In this document: positions 8,612 through 17,776 of the stretch, piece after piece
How the letters are laid out: every line of letters starts with the position of its first letter
How positions within the stretch are numbered: position 1 is the first letter of the stretch
NCBI GenBank assembly: GCA_900466875.1
Contig: UBNQ01000024.1
Coordinates: 1 to 64,000, forward strand
Length of the DNA stretch: 64,000 bases
Origin: Hyphomicrobiales bacterium
Lineage (GTDB): Bacteria; Pseudomonadota; Alphaproteobacteria; Rhizobiales; Rhizobiaceae
Reading direction: 5' to 3'
Program-made: the position numbers and the translations under genes
The notes under the pieces: generated by a model
What the model was told of the DNA's origin: nothing
Databases searched by the model: none
What the model saw: the letters and a program-made list of their open reading frames with translations, nothing else

Positions 8612-8812
8612 TCAGAGCCTGAAATGCTCGTACTGGCGCAAAGCGAGCGTCGTTTTGAAAATCAATCGGTTTCTATAGGCAAGGAAAGGGAAGGGTTCGC
8701 CTCGATATGCTGCGTCCTTGATCTTTTCGCTGAGATAAATAATGGCGGCCTCAAGTTCTTCGGAGCCGACCGCCTCGTCGCTGGCCAACTGAGTGGCGAT
8801 TCTTCTGGGCAT
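8612..8812 (-). CDS. Small hypothetical protein
   Basis: This 66-residue reading frame is not recognised. It was kept because its ATG at 8812 has GGAGG five bases upstream on the minus strand, a strong ribosome site, and because it sits in the same direction as purD. The sequence starts MPRRIATQLASDEAVG, then has a helical-looking middle SEELEAAIIYLSEKIKDAAYRGE and a C-terminal ALRQYEHFRL. There is no signal peptide or membrane segment. Codon use is less G/C-biased than its neighbours. Confidence 0.5.
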   Translation of the reverse strand: MPRRIATQLASDEAVGSEELEAAIIYLSEKIKDAAYRGEPFPFLAYRNRLIFKTTLALRQYEHFRL

Positions 8813-9038
8813 TCATACCTCCATGCGTGCCGCATCATGCGGCGTCTTAACTATAGGAAACAGGCGGAATGCGAGAAGATGTCACGTCTTTATCCACCGA
8901 ATGACGGTTACCAATGATTGAACCGCGGCTCGTTTTGGCACGGCCCCCATCATCATCCTGTGAGCGCAGGACGGGCCGGTGTTGTCTTGCCGCAAAGTTT
9001 GACTATGGTCGCGCCTCCTGATTTTGACGAGGACTTCC

Positions 9039-11339
9039 ATGGCCGCAGATATCCAGAAACTCAGCATTGCGATCGCCGCCGAGATCAATGCCCGCCCGGA
9101 TCAGGCCAAGGCTGCGATCGGCCTGCTGGACGAGGGCGCGACCGTGCCCTTCATCGCGCGTTACCGTAAGGAAGTGACCGGCGGCCTCGATGATACGCAA
9201 TTGCGCAACCTCGCTGAGCGCCTCGTCTATCTGCGTGAACTGGAAGCCCGCCGCACCTCGATCATCGATAGCATCAACACGCAAGGCAAGATGACCGACG
9301 AACTGTCGAAGAAGCTTGCCGGTGCCGCCACCAAGGCGGAACTGGAAGACCTTTATCTCCCCTACAAGCCGAAGCGCCGCACCCGTGCCGAGATAGCCCG
9401 CGAACGGGGTCTCGGCCCGTTGGCGGAGGCGATCTGGGCCGACCGGAGCGCCGATCCGGCAAAGCTGGCCGAAGCTTATATCCAGGGTGAGGTCGCCGAC
9501 CTGAAAGCCGCGTTTGAAGGCGCGCGCGACATCGTCGCCGAAACCATCTCCGAAAATGCCGATCTTCTCGGCCGCCTGCGCCAGCATATGCGTGATGGCG
9601 CAGTACTGCGTGCGAAGGTCGTCGACGGCAAGCAGGAGGCCGGTGCGAAATTTGCCGACTATTTCGACCACACCGAACGCTGGGCAACCGTGCCCGGCCA
9701 CCGCGCGCTCGCCATGCTGCGCGGCTGGAACGAGGAAATGCTGACGCTGACGATCGATGTCGATGCGGACGATACGTCTCCGTTCAAGCCGGCGCAGCGC
9801 ATCATTGCCTCAACCTTCGAAATCCGGGGCTCGGGAAAGGGCGACCTGTGGCTGATGGAGGCCGCAGGCTGGACATGGCGCGTCAAGCTGTCCGTATCGC
9901 TTTCGCTCGACCTGATGCGGGAAATGCGCGAGCGTTCGGAAGAAGACGCCATCCACGTGTTCGCACGGAACCTGAAGGATCTACTGCTGGCCGCTCCAGC
10001 CGGTTCCCGCTCCACGATGGGCCTGGACCCGGGCATCCGCACCGGGGTCAAGGTGGCGATCGTCGATGCCACGGGCAAGCTGATCGACACCTCGACCGTT
10101 TATCCTTTCCCGCCGAGGAACGACCTGCGCGGCACGCAGGCCGAGCTCGCCTCGCTGATCCGCAAGCACAATGTCGAACTGATTGCCATCGGCAACGGTA
10201 CCGGCAGCCGTGAGACGGAAAAACTGGTGGCGGACATGCTGGTGTCGCTTCCGGGCGCCAAGCCGACCAAGGTCATCGTCTCTGAAGCTGGCGCATCGGT
10301 CTATTCCGCATCCGAACTCGCGGCCTTGGAATTTCCCGGCCTCGACGTGTCGCTGCGTGGCGCCGTCTCCATCGCCCGCCGTCTTCAGGACCCGCTGGCG
10401 GAACTCGTCAAGATCGAACCCAAGGCGATCGGCGTCGGCCAGTACCAGCACGACGTCGATCAGGGCAAACTCGCCCGTTCTCTTGATGCCGTCGTCGAGG
10501 ACGCGGTGAATGCCGTCGGCGTCGATCTCAACATGGCATCCGCACCGCTTCTTTCCCGCGTGTCGGGCCTCAGCAAGTCGATCGCCGAAGCGATCGTCGC
10601 TCATCGTGATGCCAATGGTGCTTTCGCCAGCCGCAAGGACCTGTTGAAAGTCGCGCGTCTTGGCAACCGCACTTTCGAACAGGCGGCAGGCTTTTTGCGT
10701 ATTCCGAACGGCAAGGAGCCGCTCGATGCCTCCTCCGTCCACCCGGAGGCCTATGGCGTGGCAAAGAAGATCGTCGCTGCCTGCGGCCGTGATCTGCGCA
10801 CCCTAATGGGCGACAGCGCTGCGCTGAAATCGGTCGATCCGCGCCAGTTTATCGACGAACAGTTTGGTCTGCCGACCGTAAAGGACATTATTGCCGAGCT
10901 GGAAAAGCCCGGCCGCGACCCTCGCCCGAGCTTCAAGACCGCCACCTTCGCGGAAGGCATTGACGAGATCACCGACCTTAAACCCGGCATGCTATTGGAA
11001 GGCACCGTCACCAACGTGGCCGCCTTTGGCGCCTTCGTTGATATCGGCGTGCACCAGGATGGCCTCGTCCACGTCTCCCAGCTTGCTGACAAGTTCGTCA
11101 AGGACCCGCATGAAGTGGTGAAGGCGGGCGACGTCGTGAAGGTCAAGGTGGTCGAAGTGGACGTCAAACGCAAGCGAATCGCCTTGACGATGCGCAAGGA
11201 TGGTGCTGACAGCTCTCCTCCGCCGCGTGGTCCGGGCAAAAATGAGCGCCCTGCCAATCAAAAATTCATGAAGACCGAAAAGCCGTCTTCGCAAGGCGCA
11301 TTCGGTGCAGCGCTCGCGGAAGCTTTAAAAAAGCGCTGA
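9039..11339 (+). CDS. tex: Tex-type RNA-binding transcription accessory protein
   Basis: This 766-residue Tex homologue is a nucleic-acid-binding protein related to eukaryotic Spt6. The N-terminal helical region (about 1-320) has [20 protein letters not shown]. The central YqgF/RNase H-like domain has [15 protein letters not shown]. Helix-hairpin-helix segments follow ([18 protein letters not shown]), and the C-terminal S1 domain is at about 650-720 ([20 protein letters not shown]). A basic low-complexity tail ends the protein. ATG 9039 was chosen over TTG 9024 because GAGGA precedes it and MAADIQKLS is the usual family start. It is monocistronic here. Confidence 0.96.
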   Translation: MAADIQKLSIAIAAEINARPDQAKAAIGLLDEGATVPFIARYRKEVTGGLDDTQLRNLAERLVYLRELEARRTSIIDSINTQGKMTDELSKKLAGAATKAELEDLYLPYKPKRRTRAEIARERGLGPLAEAIWADRSADPAKLAEAYIQGEVADLKAAFEGARDIVAETISENADLLGRLRQHMRDGAVLRAKVVDGKQEAGAKFADYFDHTERWATVPGHRALAMLRGWNEEMLTLTIDVDADDTSPFKPAQRIIASTFEIRGSGKGDLWLMEAAGWTWRVKLSVSLSLDLMREMRERSEEDAIHVFARNLKDLLLAAPAGSRSTMGLDPGIRTGVKVAIVDATGKLIDTSTVYPFPPRNDLRGTQAELASLIRKHNVELIAIGNGTGSRETEKLVADMLVSLPGAKPTKVIVSEAGASVYSASELAALEFPGLDVSLRGAVSIARRLQDPLAELVKIEPKAIGVGQYQHDVDQGKLARSLDAVVEDAVNAVGVDLNMASAPLLSRVSGLSKSIAEAIVAHRDANGAFASRKDLLKVARLGNRTFEQAAGFLRIPNGKEPLDASSVHPEAYGVAKKIVAACGRDLRTLMGDSAALKSVDPRQFIDEQFGLPTVKDIIAELEKPGRDPRPSFKTATFAEGIDEITDLKPGMLLEGTVTNVAAFGAFVDIGVHQDGLVHVSQLADKFVKDPHEVVKAGDVVKVKVVEVDVKRKRIALTMRKDGADSSPPPRGPGKNERPANQKFMKTEKPSSQGAFGAALAEALKKR

Positions 11340-11511
11340 ATTTTACAAGCCCCACGCTCATTGCTACTTTTAGGTGTAAGTCGTCAAGCAGCTCGTTTGA
11401 CGGCTTGCCGTTCCATGGCATTTTCATGTCCGGAATGTGCTTGCAGTCCGAAGAATAGACGCTAGATTTCGAAAAATAGTAAGGCTGACTTAGTATTCAG
11501 GAGGTGGGTCC

Positions 11512-12768
11512 GTGAACTCGTCCCTTCACGATCTTCTTAGCAAAATCATCAAGATAGGCACTCTCATTGTCCGTGGGACGGGAGGCGAGCAACGATATGG
11601 CAGCGGAGGAGGGCGATCGGTAGCGATCCGCTTTACCGACGAAAAAGCCGAGAAGGCTCTGTTGCGCGATCCGCAACTGCAACTTGGCCAGCTCTATATG
11701 GATGGCCAGCTTCTTGTCGAAGAAGGCGATATCTACGAGTTTCTGGCGTTGATCAAGGACAACACCCTGTCGGAAGGGCTGACCTTCGGCATGGTCGTCC
11801 GCGGTATCGGCCGGATGATCGAAGCGCAATTCCGCCACCGCGTTCCGATCAACCACAATCGCAAGAACGTCTCGCATCACTACGATCTCGACGAGAAACT
11901 CTTCTCGCTCTTCCTCGATGAGGACTGGCAATATTCCTGCGCCTATTTCAATCCGCCCGGCATCTCTCTGGACGAGGCGCAAATCGCCAAGAAGCGCCAC
12001 ATCGTGGCAAAGCTTCTGGCAGAACCCGGCCAGAAGGCACTTGAGATCGGCTCCGGCTGGGGCGGCATGGCGATGTATCTGTCGGAATCGTCGGGCGTGG
12101 ATGTCACCGGCATCACGCTCTCGACCGAACAGCTGAAGATTTCCCGCGAGCGTGCAGCGATAAGGGGTCTTGCCAACAGCGTCCGGTTTGAACTGCAGGA
12201 TTACTATTATCTGCCGCCGACGAAGAGTTACGACCGTATCGTTTCCATCGGCATGTTCGAGCATGTCGGCCGGCTGAACTACAAAAAGTTCTTCGGCAAA
12301 GTGAATGACGTGCTTGCCGATGACGGCATCATGGTCCTGCATTCGATCGGCCAACCCTATCCGGCGATCTACAACAATCCCTGGATCGAGAAGTATATTT
12401 TCCCCGGCGGCTATATCCCGTCTCTGGCGGAGGTGCTCCCGGCCATCGAAAAGGCAGGCCTGCTTGTCTCTGATGTCGAGATCCTGCCGATGCATTACGC
12501 CTACACGCTGCGCCACTGGCGCGAGCGCTTCATGGCCAACAGGGAAAAGGCGGCGGCGCTTTATGATGAGCGTTTCGTGCGCATGTGGGAATTCTATCTC
12601 GCCGCGTCCGAAATGGCCTTCACTCATGAGGCCTTCCACATATTCCAGATCCAGATTGTAAAAAAACGCCAGGCCGTGCCCGACAATCGCGACTACATCT
12701 ACGAAAAGGAAGAGGAATTGCGTGCGTTCGAACAGGGCCGGTTGCCGTTGGACAAGATTGCGGTGTGA
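11512..12768 (+). CDS. cfa: Cyclopropane-fatty-acyl-phospholipid synthase family protein
   Basis: This 418-residue SAM-dependent methyltransferase adds a methylene bridge to unsaturated acyl chains of membrane phospholipids. The SAM-binding loop is ALEIGSGWGGMAMYL, with YSCAYF upstream of it and IVSIGMFEHVG, YIFPGGYIPSL and WEFYLAASEMAF downstream, all typical of Cfa. The start is GTG 11512, supported by AGGAGGTG ending five bases upstream. The 171 bases between tex and this gene hold only a weak 6-bp hairpin (CGTCAA/TTGACG). Rhizobia commonly carry more than one cfa gene, so a paralogous role cannot be excluded. Confidence 0.93.
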   Translation: MNSSLHDLLSKIIKIGTLIVRGTGGEQRYGSGGGRSVAIRFTDEKAEKALLRDPQLQLGQLYMDGQLLVEEGDIYEFLALIKDNTLSEGLTFGMVVRGIGRMIEAQFRHRVPINHNRKNVSHHYDLDEKLFSLFLDEDWQYSCAYFNPPGISLDEAQIAKKRHIVAKLLAEPGQKALEIGSGWGGMAMYLSESSGVDVTGITLSTEQLKISRERAAIRGLANSVRFELQDYYYLPPTKSYDRIVSIGMFEHVGRLNYKKFFGKVNDVLADDGIMVLHSIGQPYPAIYNNPWIEKYIFPGGYIPSLAEVLPAIEKAGLLVSDVEILPMHYAYTLRHWRERFMANREKAAALYDERFVRMWEFYLAASEMAFTHEAFHIFQIQIVKKRQAVPDNRDYIYEKEEELRAFEQGRLPLDKIAV

Positions 12769-12790
12769 GAGGCGGCTGCGGTTTGCATCT

Positions 12791-12931
12791 GCCCCTCATC
12801 CGCCTGCTGGCACCTTCTCCCCGTAAGGACGGGGAGAAGGACGCAAGTCACGGCCTCTCTGTTCCTCGCCAATGTTGAGCTTGGCACGTTCCCCTCGCCT
12901 CGCTTGCGGGGAGAGGGGTAGGGCGAGGGGC
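12791..12931. repeat. Dispersed rhizobial palindromic repeat
   Basis: The element opens GCCCCTCATCCGCC and closes with GGGCGAGGGGC, near-inverted ends. Inside, 12813-12840 is a perfect 12-bp stem (CCTTCTCCCCGT with loop AAGG), and 12891-12918 is a second C-rich/G-rich hairpin. This is recognisable as a very common intergenic palindrome in Rhizobiales genomes. It fills most of the 226 bases between cfa and ubiA and may act as a cfa terminator or mRNA end. Confidence 0.8.
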
Positions 12932-12994
12932 CGCCGCCCGCTCTGTGGTGCGACCGCTTGACCACTCCAAATCCCGGACGCTAGAACCTCGGCC

Positions 12995-13948
12995 ATGATG
13001 ACAAACGCCCCCCATGATGCCGCCCGCGTGGCTGATGCTCCTTCCGACAATTTTGTCTATCGCGTGCTGCCACGAGCGCTGTGGGGATATTCCCAGCTTG
13101 CCCGCTGGGACCGGCCGATCGGCTGGCAGCTGCTGATGTGGCCGTGCTTCTGGTCCATCGCTCTTGCGGCGGATGTGGCACCGGACGACATCGAGCCGTC
13201 ATTCGGCACCGTGATTTTCTATCTTTTCCTGATGTTCGTTGGTTCGGTCGCCATGCGCGGCGCCGGTTGCGCCTATAATGATCTTGTCGACCACGAGATC
13301 GACATGGAAGTGGCGCGCACCCGCTCCCGGCCGCTGCCATCGGGTCGCGTGTCCCGTTTCGGCGCCAAAGTGTTCATCGTGCTGCAGGCGCTGGTCGGGC
13401 TGCTTGTGCTGATTCAGTTCAACGGCTTTTCGATCGTGCTCGGCATCGCCTCGCTGGCCGTCGTTGCAATTTACCCCTTCGCCAAACGCTTCACCGACTG
13501 GCCGCAGTTTTTCCTGGGGCTCGCCTTTTCCTGGGGTGCTTTGATGGGCTGGGCAGCGATTTTCGGAACGCTCTCCTGGGCAGCCGTCTTTCTTTATATC
13601 GGGGCCGTCGCATGGACGATCGGTTACGATACGATCTACGCCTACCAGGATATCGAGGATGACGAACTCATCGGTGTTCGCTCCACGGCACGCCTGTTTG
13701 GCGACAACGCCAAACCCTGCCTTGTCGGGCTTTATGGTGTCACCGTCCTGTTCCTGCTTTTGTCTTTTATCGCGGCCGGTGCGGGTTTCTTTGCTTATGT
13801 CGGTCTGATCACCATGACCGTCCTGCTTGGCTGGCAGATCCTTATTCTGGATATCCGCAATCCCGCCCAGTGCCGCAATCTGTTCCTCTCCAACAACCGT
13901 GTCGGTGCGATCCTGTTTGCCGGTCTTTTTATCTCGCTCATTTTCTGA
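12995..13948 (+). CDS. ubiA: 4-hydroxybenzoate octaprenyltransferase
   Basis: UbiA is an integral membrane prenyltransferase that attaches the polyprenyl tail to 4-hydroxybenzoate in ubiquinone synthesis. The 317-residue protein has about eight membrane segments. The two Asp-rich motifs that bind Mg-prenyl diphosphate are present: NDLVDHEID and DTIYAYQDIEDD. RTRSRPLPSG follows the first motif as expected. The two alternative starts are adjacent (ATGATG at 12995). A strong stem-loop follows 25 bases after the stop. Confidence 0.96.
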   Translation: MMTNAPHDAARVADAPSDNFVYRVLPRALWGYSQLARWDRPIGWQLLMWPCFWSIALAADVAPDDIEPSFGTVIFYLFLMFVGSVAMRGAGCAYNDLVDHEIDMEVARTRSRPLPSGRVSRFGAKVFIVLQALVGLLVLIQFNGFSIVLGIASLAVVAIYPFAKRFTDWPQFFLGLAFSWGALMGWAAIFGTLSWAAVFLYIGAVAWTIGYDTIYAYQDIEDDELIGVRSTARLFGDNAKPCLVGLYGVTVLFLLLSFIAAGAGFFAYVGLITMTVLLGWQILILDIRNPAQCRNLFLSNNRVGAILFAGLFISLIF

Positions 13949-13972
13949 AGAGGCGAAGATATGAAACTGAAA

Positions 13973-13998
13973 AAGCCCGGCTTGTTAAAGCCGGGCTT
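13973..13998. terminator. Bidirectional terminator between ubiA and the DUF6101 gene
   Basis: AAGCCCGGCTT and AAGCCGGGCTT form a perfect 11-bp stem around loop GTTA. On the minus strand it is followed by TTTTCAG, so it is a convincing terminator for the reverse-strand DUF6101 gene and probably also ends ubiA. Confidence 0.85.
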
Positions 13999-14030
13999 CG
14001 CGCTGCGCCGTGCAGGTTTAGGGGACGGTC

Positions 14031-14597
14031 CTACCGGCGCGCGATGATTTCCCGGCCTTCGATTTTCATCGCAACGCCGAGCGTACCGGTCGTGCGGCGA
14101 ACGAGGAAACGGGGACGCCTTGCAGCGAAATAGGAATGACGGCGACGCTGCTTGGTGCCGTGGTCGCGCACATCGCCGATATGGTTTTCCAGCGGACGGG
14201 CAACGCCGTCGGCTTCCACCATCAGCATCGGAATGCGGAAGGCTTCCGACCAACTGCGCCAGTCGGCAGCGATGTCGCAGAGATCATGGGCGACGAGAAG
14301 CGGGATGCAGAGATCCGGATCGTCGTGATGGAGTTCGAGCGTGACGGTGACTTCGCCGTCGCCATGGTCGATTGCGCGGGCTGCAACGCCCTTGAAGGCG
14401 CGTGCCGGCAAAGCGAACGACAGCGGCAGACCGCTACCCGGAAGGATCTTGCGCAGCACGGCGCCGCGCTCGTCGATGGTGATCGTGACATTTCCTGAGG
14501 TCTCGCGCAGCGCATAGGTAATCTGCTGCGGAAAACGAGACGGATCGAGCCTCAATGTCGACCCTGCCCATTCGGGCTTCAGAACGGTTTTGCTCAT
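14031..14597 (-). CDS. DUF6101 family protein
   Basis: This 188-residue protein is recognised only as a conserved rhizobial family of unknown function (DUF6101). It starts MSKTVLKPEWAGSTLRLDPSRFP and has a beta-rich middle (NVTITIDERGAVL, GDGEVTVTLELHHDDPDL), then LLVAHDLCDIAADWRSW. The tail is strongly basic (KQRRRHSYFAARRPRFLVRR), which suggests nucleic acid or membrane surface contact. There is no signal peptide or membrane segment. It is a single gene with a good downstream terminator. Confidence 0.8.
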   Translation of the reverse strand: MSKTVLKPEWAGSTLRLDPSRFPQQITYALRETSGNVTITIDERGAVLRKILPGSGLPLSFALPARAFKGVAARAIDHGDGEVTVTLELHHDDPDLCIPLLVAHDLCDIAADWRSWSEAFRIPMLMVEADGVARPLENHIGDVRDHGTKQRRRHSYFAARRPRFLVRRTTGTLGVAMKIEGREIIARR

Positions 14598-14912
14598 CGC
14601 TTAATGCTACCCTTGTTTTACCTGAGAGCCGCTTCCGGTTTCCCGTATTCGTTTCTCTGCGGGACTTTTGTCCTCTGATGGGCTCACAATAGGCGCCGGC
14701 CCTGCCAGAACTGCTTAAAAATCGCGGTTAAGGAAAGTTTGCCTTGGTGGATGGTTACCGAATGCCGCAATTATCGCGGTTTCCGAAGGGTGAACGCGCA
14801 GCTGTGCATTGATGTCGTTTCGCTGTGGGACACGAGTTCTGGGAGGTGACTCTGGGCCTGTGGAAAACATTGCTGATCGCCGATGTGCCAGGGCAGAACG
14901 ACGGGAGAGCAA
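14598..14912. other. Intergenic stretch without a supported gene
   Basis: These 315 bases separate the DUF6101 gene (its 5' side) from the 3' end of the winged-helix regulator gene. They should hold the DUF6101 promoter. A minus-strand string CTCTCAGGTAAAA resembles the end of a glycine riboswitch, but the rest of that aptamer is absent. No reading frame with a convincing ribosome site and no strong hairpin with a T-run was seen. Confidence 0.5.
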
Positions 14913-15293
14913 TCAGCCGTCGTCTTTTTTGGTGAGCGGCATGAAGGCAGTATCGATATTGGACGACAGCCACTGGAGATCGTCGTGGGCAGCCTTCAGC
15001 ATGGCCACTTCCATCCGCCGGTAGCGAGCAAGAAGCTCTCGGCCGAACTCGGTCAGGCCGGCTCCGCCACCGCTTTTTCCACCATGACGGGTAAATATCG
15101 ATGGTTCGCGGAACATCCGGTTAATCTCGTCCGCAAGCAGCCAAGCGCGCCGGTAGGACATGCCGATCGAAGCGCCCGCAGCCCGAATCGATCCATGCTC
15201 CGCGATCCGTTCGAGCAGTTGCGCCTTTCCGGGACCAAGCCTGACGCCGATGTCGAAATCGATGCGGATCGTGGTTTTCCGGATATGGCTCAT
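14913..15293 (-). CDS. Winged helix-turn-helix regulator, ModE N-domain-like
   Basis: This 126-residue protein matches the N-terminal DNA-binding domain of ModE. KAQLLERIAEHGSIRAAG and MSYRRAWLLADEINR form the helix-turn-helix, and the glycine-rich GGKSGGGAGLTEFG wing is typical. It has no C-terminal molybdate-binding (Mop) domains, so it is a stand-alone DNA-binding unit and its effector, if any, is unknown. Its ATG overlaps the stop of the FAD oxidoreductase gene (15290-15293), making it the last gene of a three-gene reverse-strand operon. Confidence 0.85.
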   Translation of the reverse strand: MSHIRKTTIRIDFDIGVRLGPGKAQLLERIAEHGSIRAAGASIGMSYRRAWLLADEINRMFREPSIFTRHGGKSGGGAGLTEFGRELLARYRRMEVAMLKAAHDDLQWLSSNIDTAFMPLTKKDDG

Positions 15294-16750
15294 GAAGTGA
15301 TGACGACCTTGCCCGGGTTCATGATGCCGGCCGGATCGAATGATTTTTTGATCCGAAGCATCAGCTCCATTTCGATGGGCGAGCGGATCTGCGCAAGCTC
15401 GTCCCGCTTTAGCTGTCCGATGCCGTGTTCGGCGGAAATCGATCCGCCGGCATCGAGCACGATGGAATGGACGATCGCGTTGATCTCCCGCCAGCGGTCG
15501 AGAAAGGCCTGTTTGTCGGCCCCGACCGGCTGCGAGATGTTGTAGTGAATATTGCCATCACCCATGTGACCGAAGGCGCAGACACGCGCACCGGGCATGG
15601 CGGCCAGAACCGCTTTTTCAGCCTCCGCCATGAATTGCGGGATCTTCGAGACCGGAACCGAAACATCGTGCTTGATCGATCCGCCTTCCGGCTTCTGCGC
15701 GCCCGACATGCTTTCGCGCATGGTCCAGAGCGCTTTCTGCTGTGCGACCGACGAGGCGATCACCGCATCGCGGACGAGGCCAGCCTCAAAACCCTGTTCC
15801 AGCAGCGAGTGGACCATCACCTCGGCAGTCTGGGCCGAATCCGAGGTCGAGATGTCGATCAGTACATACCACGGATGCGATTCGGACAGCGGATCGCGCA
15901 CGCCCTCGATATGGCGGGTGGTGAATTCGATACCGATCCGCGGCATCAGCTCGAAACCCGTCAATGCGGACCCGCAAAGCGTCGAAGCCTTGTCGAACAG
16001 TTGAAGCGCATCTTCGGTCGAGCCGACACCGGCAAACGCCGCCTGATGACCGACCGGGCGGGGGAAGAGTTTCAGCACCGCACCGGTAATAATGCCGAGC
16101 GTGCCTTCCGCGCCGATGAAAAGGTCGCGCAGGTCGTAACCAGTATTGTCCTTCTTCAGTCGCCGCATCCCGTCCCAGATTTCACCGGTCGGCAAAACGA
16201 CTTCGAGCCCGAGGCAGAGCTGGCGCATGTTGCCATAGGCAAGCACCGCCGTGCCGCCCGCATTGGTCGAAAGATTGCCGCCGATCCGGCAGGACCCTTC
16301 CGAACCGAGCGACAGCGGAAAAAGCCGGTTCACCTCTTCCGCCGCCTTCTGCACATCGGCCAGGATCGCGCCGCCCTCGGCGACAAGCACATTCGCTACC
16401 GGATCGACATCACGGATGCGGTTCATCCGGGCAAGCGAGACGATGATGTCATCGCCGCCGGCTCGTGGGGTCTGTCCACCGACAAGCCCGGTATTGCCTG
16501 TTTGCGGAACGATCGCCGTGCCGGTTTCGCTGGCGAGTTTCAGGATCGCCGAGACCTCCGGTGTTGATCCCGGCTTCAGAAGCAGCGGCGCGGAACCTTT
16601 GTAGAGACCGCGATCTTCCACCAGATGCGGGGCAAGGCCTGCTGCATCCCGGATCACATTGGCCTCTCCGACAATCGAGACAAAGCGGTCGATCAGCCCG
16701 GGGGCGATCTCAGAACCCGCCTTTGCACCATCCCCCGACGTTCGATCCAT
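15290..16750 (-). CDS. FAD-binding oxidoreductase of the D-lactate / D-2-hydroxyglutarate dehydrogenase family
   Basis: This 486-residue flavoenzyme has the VAO-type FAD domain (PQTGNTGLVGGQTP, SLGSEGSCRIGGNLSTNAGG, IGAEGTLGIITG) followed by the FAD-oxidase C-terminal domain (FGHMGDGNIHYN, GGSISAEHGIG). Family members oxidise D-2-hydroxy acids and pass electrons to cytochrome c, a quinone or an ETF. The substrate is not certain; D-2-hydroxyglutarate or D-lactate are the best guesses. ATG 16750 was chosen over an ATG two codons earlier because GGAGG then lies seven bases upstream instead of one. The gene starts within a few bases of the Sua5 stop. Confidence 0.9.
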   Translation of the reverse strand: MDRTSGDGAKAGSEIAPGLIDRFVSIVGEANVIRDAAGLAPHLVEDRGLYKGSAPLLLKPGSTPEVSAILKLASETGTAIVPQTGNTGLVGGQTPRAGGDDIIVSLARMNRIRDVDPVANVLVAEGGAILADVQKAAEEVNRLFPLSLGSEGSCRIGGNLSTNAGGTAVLAYGNMRQLCLGLEVVLPTGEIWDGMRRLKKDNTGYDLRDLFIGAEGTLGIITGAVLKLFPRPVGHQAAFAGVGSTEDALQLFDKASTLCGSALTGFELMPRIGIEFTTRHIEGVRDPLSESHPWYVLIDISTSDSAQTAEVMVHSLLEQGFEAGLVRDAVIASSVAQQKALWTMRESMSGAQKPEGGSIKHDVSVPVSKIPQFMAEAEKAVLAAMPGARVCAFGHMGDGNIHYNISQPVGADKQAFLDRWREINAIVHSIVLDAGGSISAEHGIGQLKRDELAQIRSPIEMELMLRIKKSFDPAGIMNPGKVVITS

Positions 16751-16752
16751 TG

Positions 16753-17745
16753 TCATTCCTCCCCATCGCGTGGCGCTGCGGCCCGCGCCAGCCTGTCATT
16801 GATCGCTTCGCCTAGCCCTTCAACCGGGATCGGCGTCACGGCGATGCTTACAGCACCGCTGGCATCGGCGCGCTTCAGATATTCGAACAGGTTTGCCGCC
16901 GCCTGGGCAAGGTCTGCCGATGGGCTGAGGTCGAGGTCGATCGCAGCCTTTTCCATGCCTGTAACCGGCATGCCCCCATAGCGAATCAGCGCTTCGCCGG
17001 GTTCGACCGATGTCGCATTGAGACGGACAGATGCACCCGGTGCGTAATGGGAGGCTAGCATGCCCGGCGCCTCGATAATCGCGGCAGGGGCGGCACGACG
17101 CTGCAGGTCACGCCCGGCGGCGTCGGCGATCCGCATTGCAGCCAGACCACCGGGTCTCAACAGCAAAATCGCGCCGGTGTCGGGATCGACACGCACGATC
17201 GTCGATTCGACGCCGATCGGCGAGAGGCCGCCATTGATGATTAGCTGAAGCTTGTCTCCGAGGTCTTCCATCACATGACGCGCGGCAGTCGGGCTTATCT
17301 TGCCGGATGTATTGGCGCTCGGCGCGGCAAGCGGACGGCCGAAAGCGCGGATCAGGTCGCCGGCATACCCTTCCGGGCAACGAAGCCCGACGGTCTCCAA
17401 TCCGGCAGTTGCTAGCGGATGGATGGCGCTGTCTGGTCTGAGCGGCAGGACGATGGTCAGCGGACCGGGCCAGAAGGTCTCAGCCAGCTGCCGCGATACC
17501 GGATCGAACACCGCATAACGCTCCGCCATCTCGATATCGCAGACATGGCAGATGAGCGGGTTGAACTGAGGCCGGCCCTTGGTCTCGTAGATACGCGAGA
17601 TGGCGTCTGCCCGCGTCGCATCTGCGGCCAGCCCATAGACCGTCTCGGTCGGAATGGCCACGGGAAACCCGTCATTGAGCACACGGCTTGCTTCGCTGAT
17701 GGCGCGCTGCGGGTCACGGATGATATCGATCATTTCGGCTGTCAT
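16753..17745 (-). CDS. L-threonylcarbamoyladenylate synthase, long (Sua5/YwlC) form
   Basis: This 330-residue enzyme makes threonylcarbamoyl-AMP from threonine, bicarbonate and ATP, the first step of the t6A37 tRNA modification. The YrdC domain (about 1-210) has IPTETVYGLAADATR, KGRPQFNPLICH, WPGPLTIVL and APSANTSGKISPT. The C-terminal Sua5 domain (about 235-330) has MLASHYAPGASVRL, the linker pattern typical of the long form. MTAEMIDIIRD at 17745 was taken as the start; an in-frame extension upstream is not conserved. It heads the operon with the FAD enzyme and the winged-helix gene. Confidence 0.93.
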   Translation of the reverse strand: MTAEMIDIIRDPQRAISEASRVLNDGFPVAIPTETVYGLAADATRADAISRIYETKGRPQFNPLICHVCDIEMAERYAVFDPVSRQLAETFWPGPLTIVLPLRPDSAIHPLATAGLETVGLRCPEGYAGDLIRAFGRPLAAPSANTSGKISPTAARHVMEDLGDKLQLIINGGLSPIGVESTIVRVDPDTGAILLLRPGGLAAMRIADAAGRDLQRRAAPAAIIEAPGMLASHYAPGASVRLNATSVEPGEALIRYGGMPVTGMEKAAIDLDLSPSADLAQAAANLFEYLKRADASGAVSIAVTPIPVEGLGEAINDRLARAAAPRDGEE

Positions 17746-17776
17746 GCCGCTGTCAATACAGCGGAGAGACCACGCT

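Noticed and set aside
11384..11404. CGTCAA/TTGACG stem between tex and cfa
   Set aside because: Only six base pairs, with no T-run; insufficient for a terminator or operator call.
14600..14680. Glycine-riboswitch-like string CTCTCAGGTAAAA on the minus strand upstream of DUF6101
   Set aside because: The rest of the aptamer core (paired GGAGAG arm and CCGAAGG-type segment) is missing and the region is too short.
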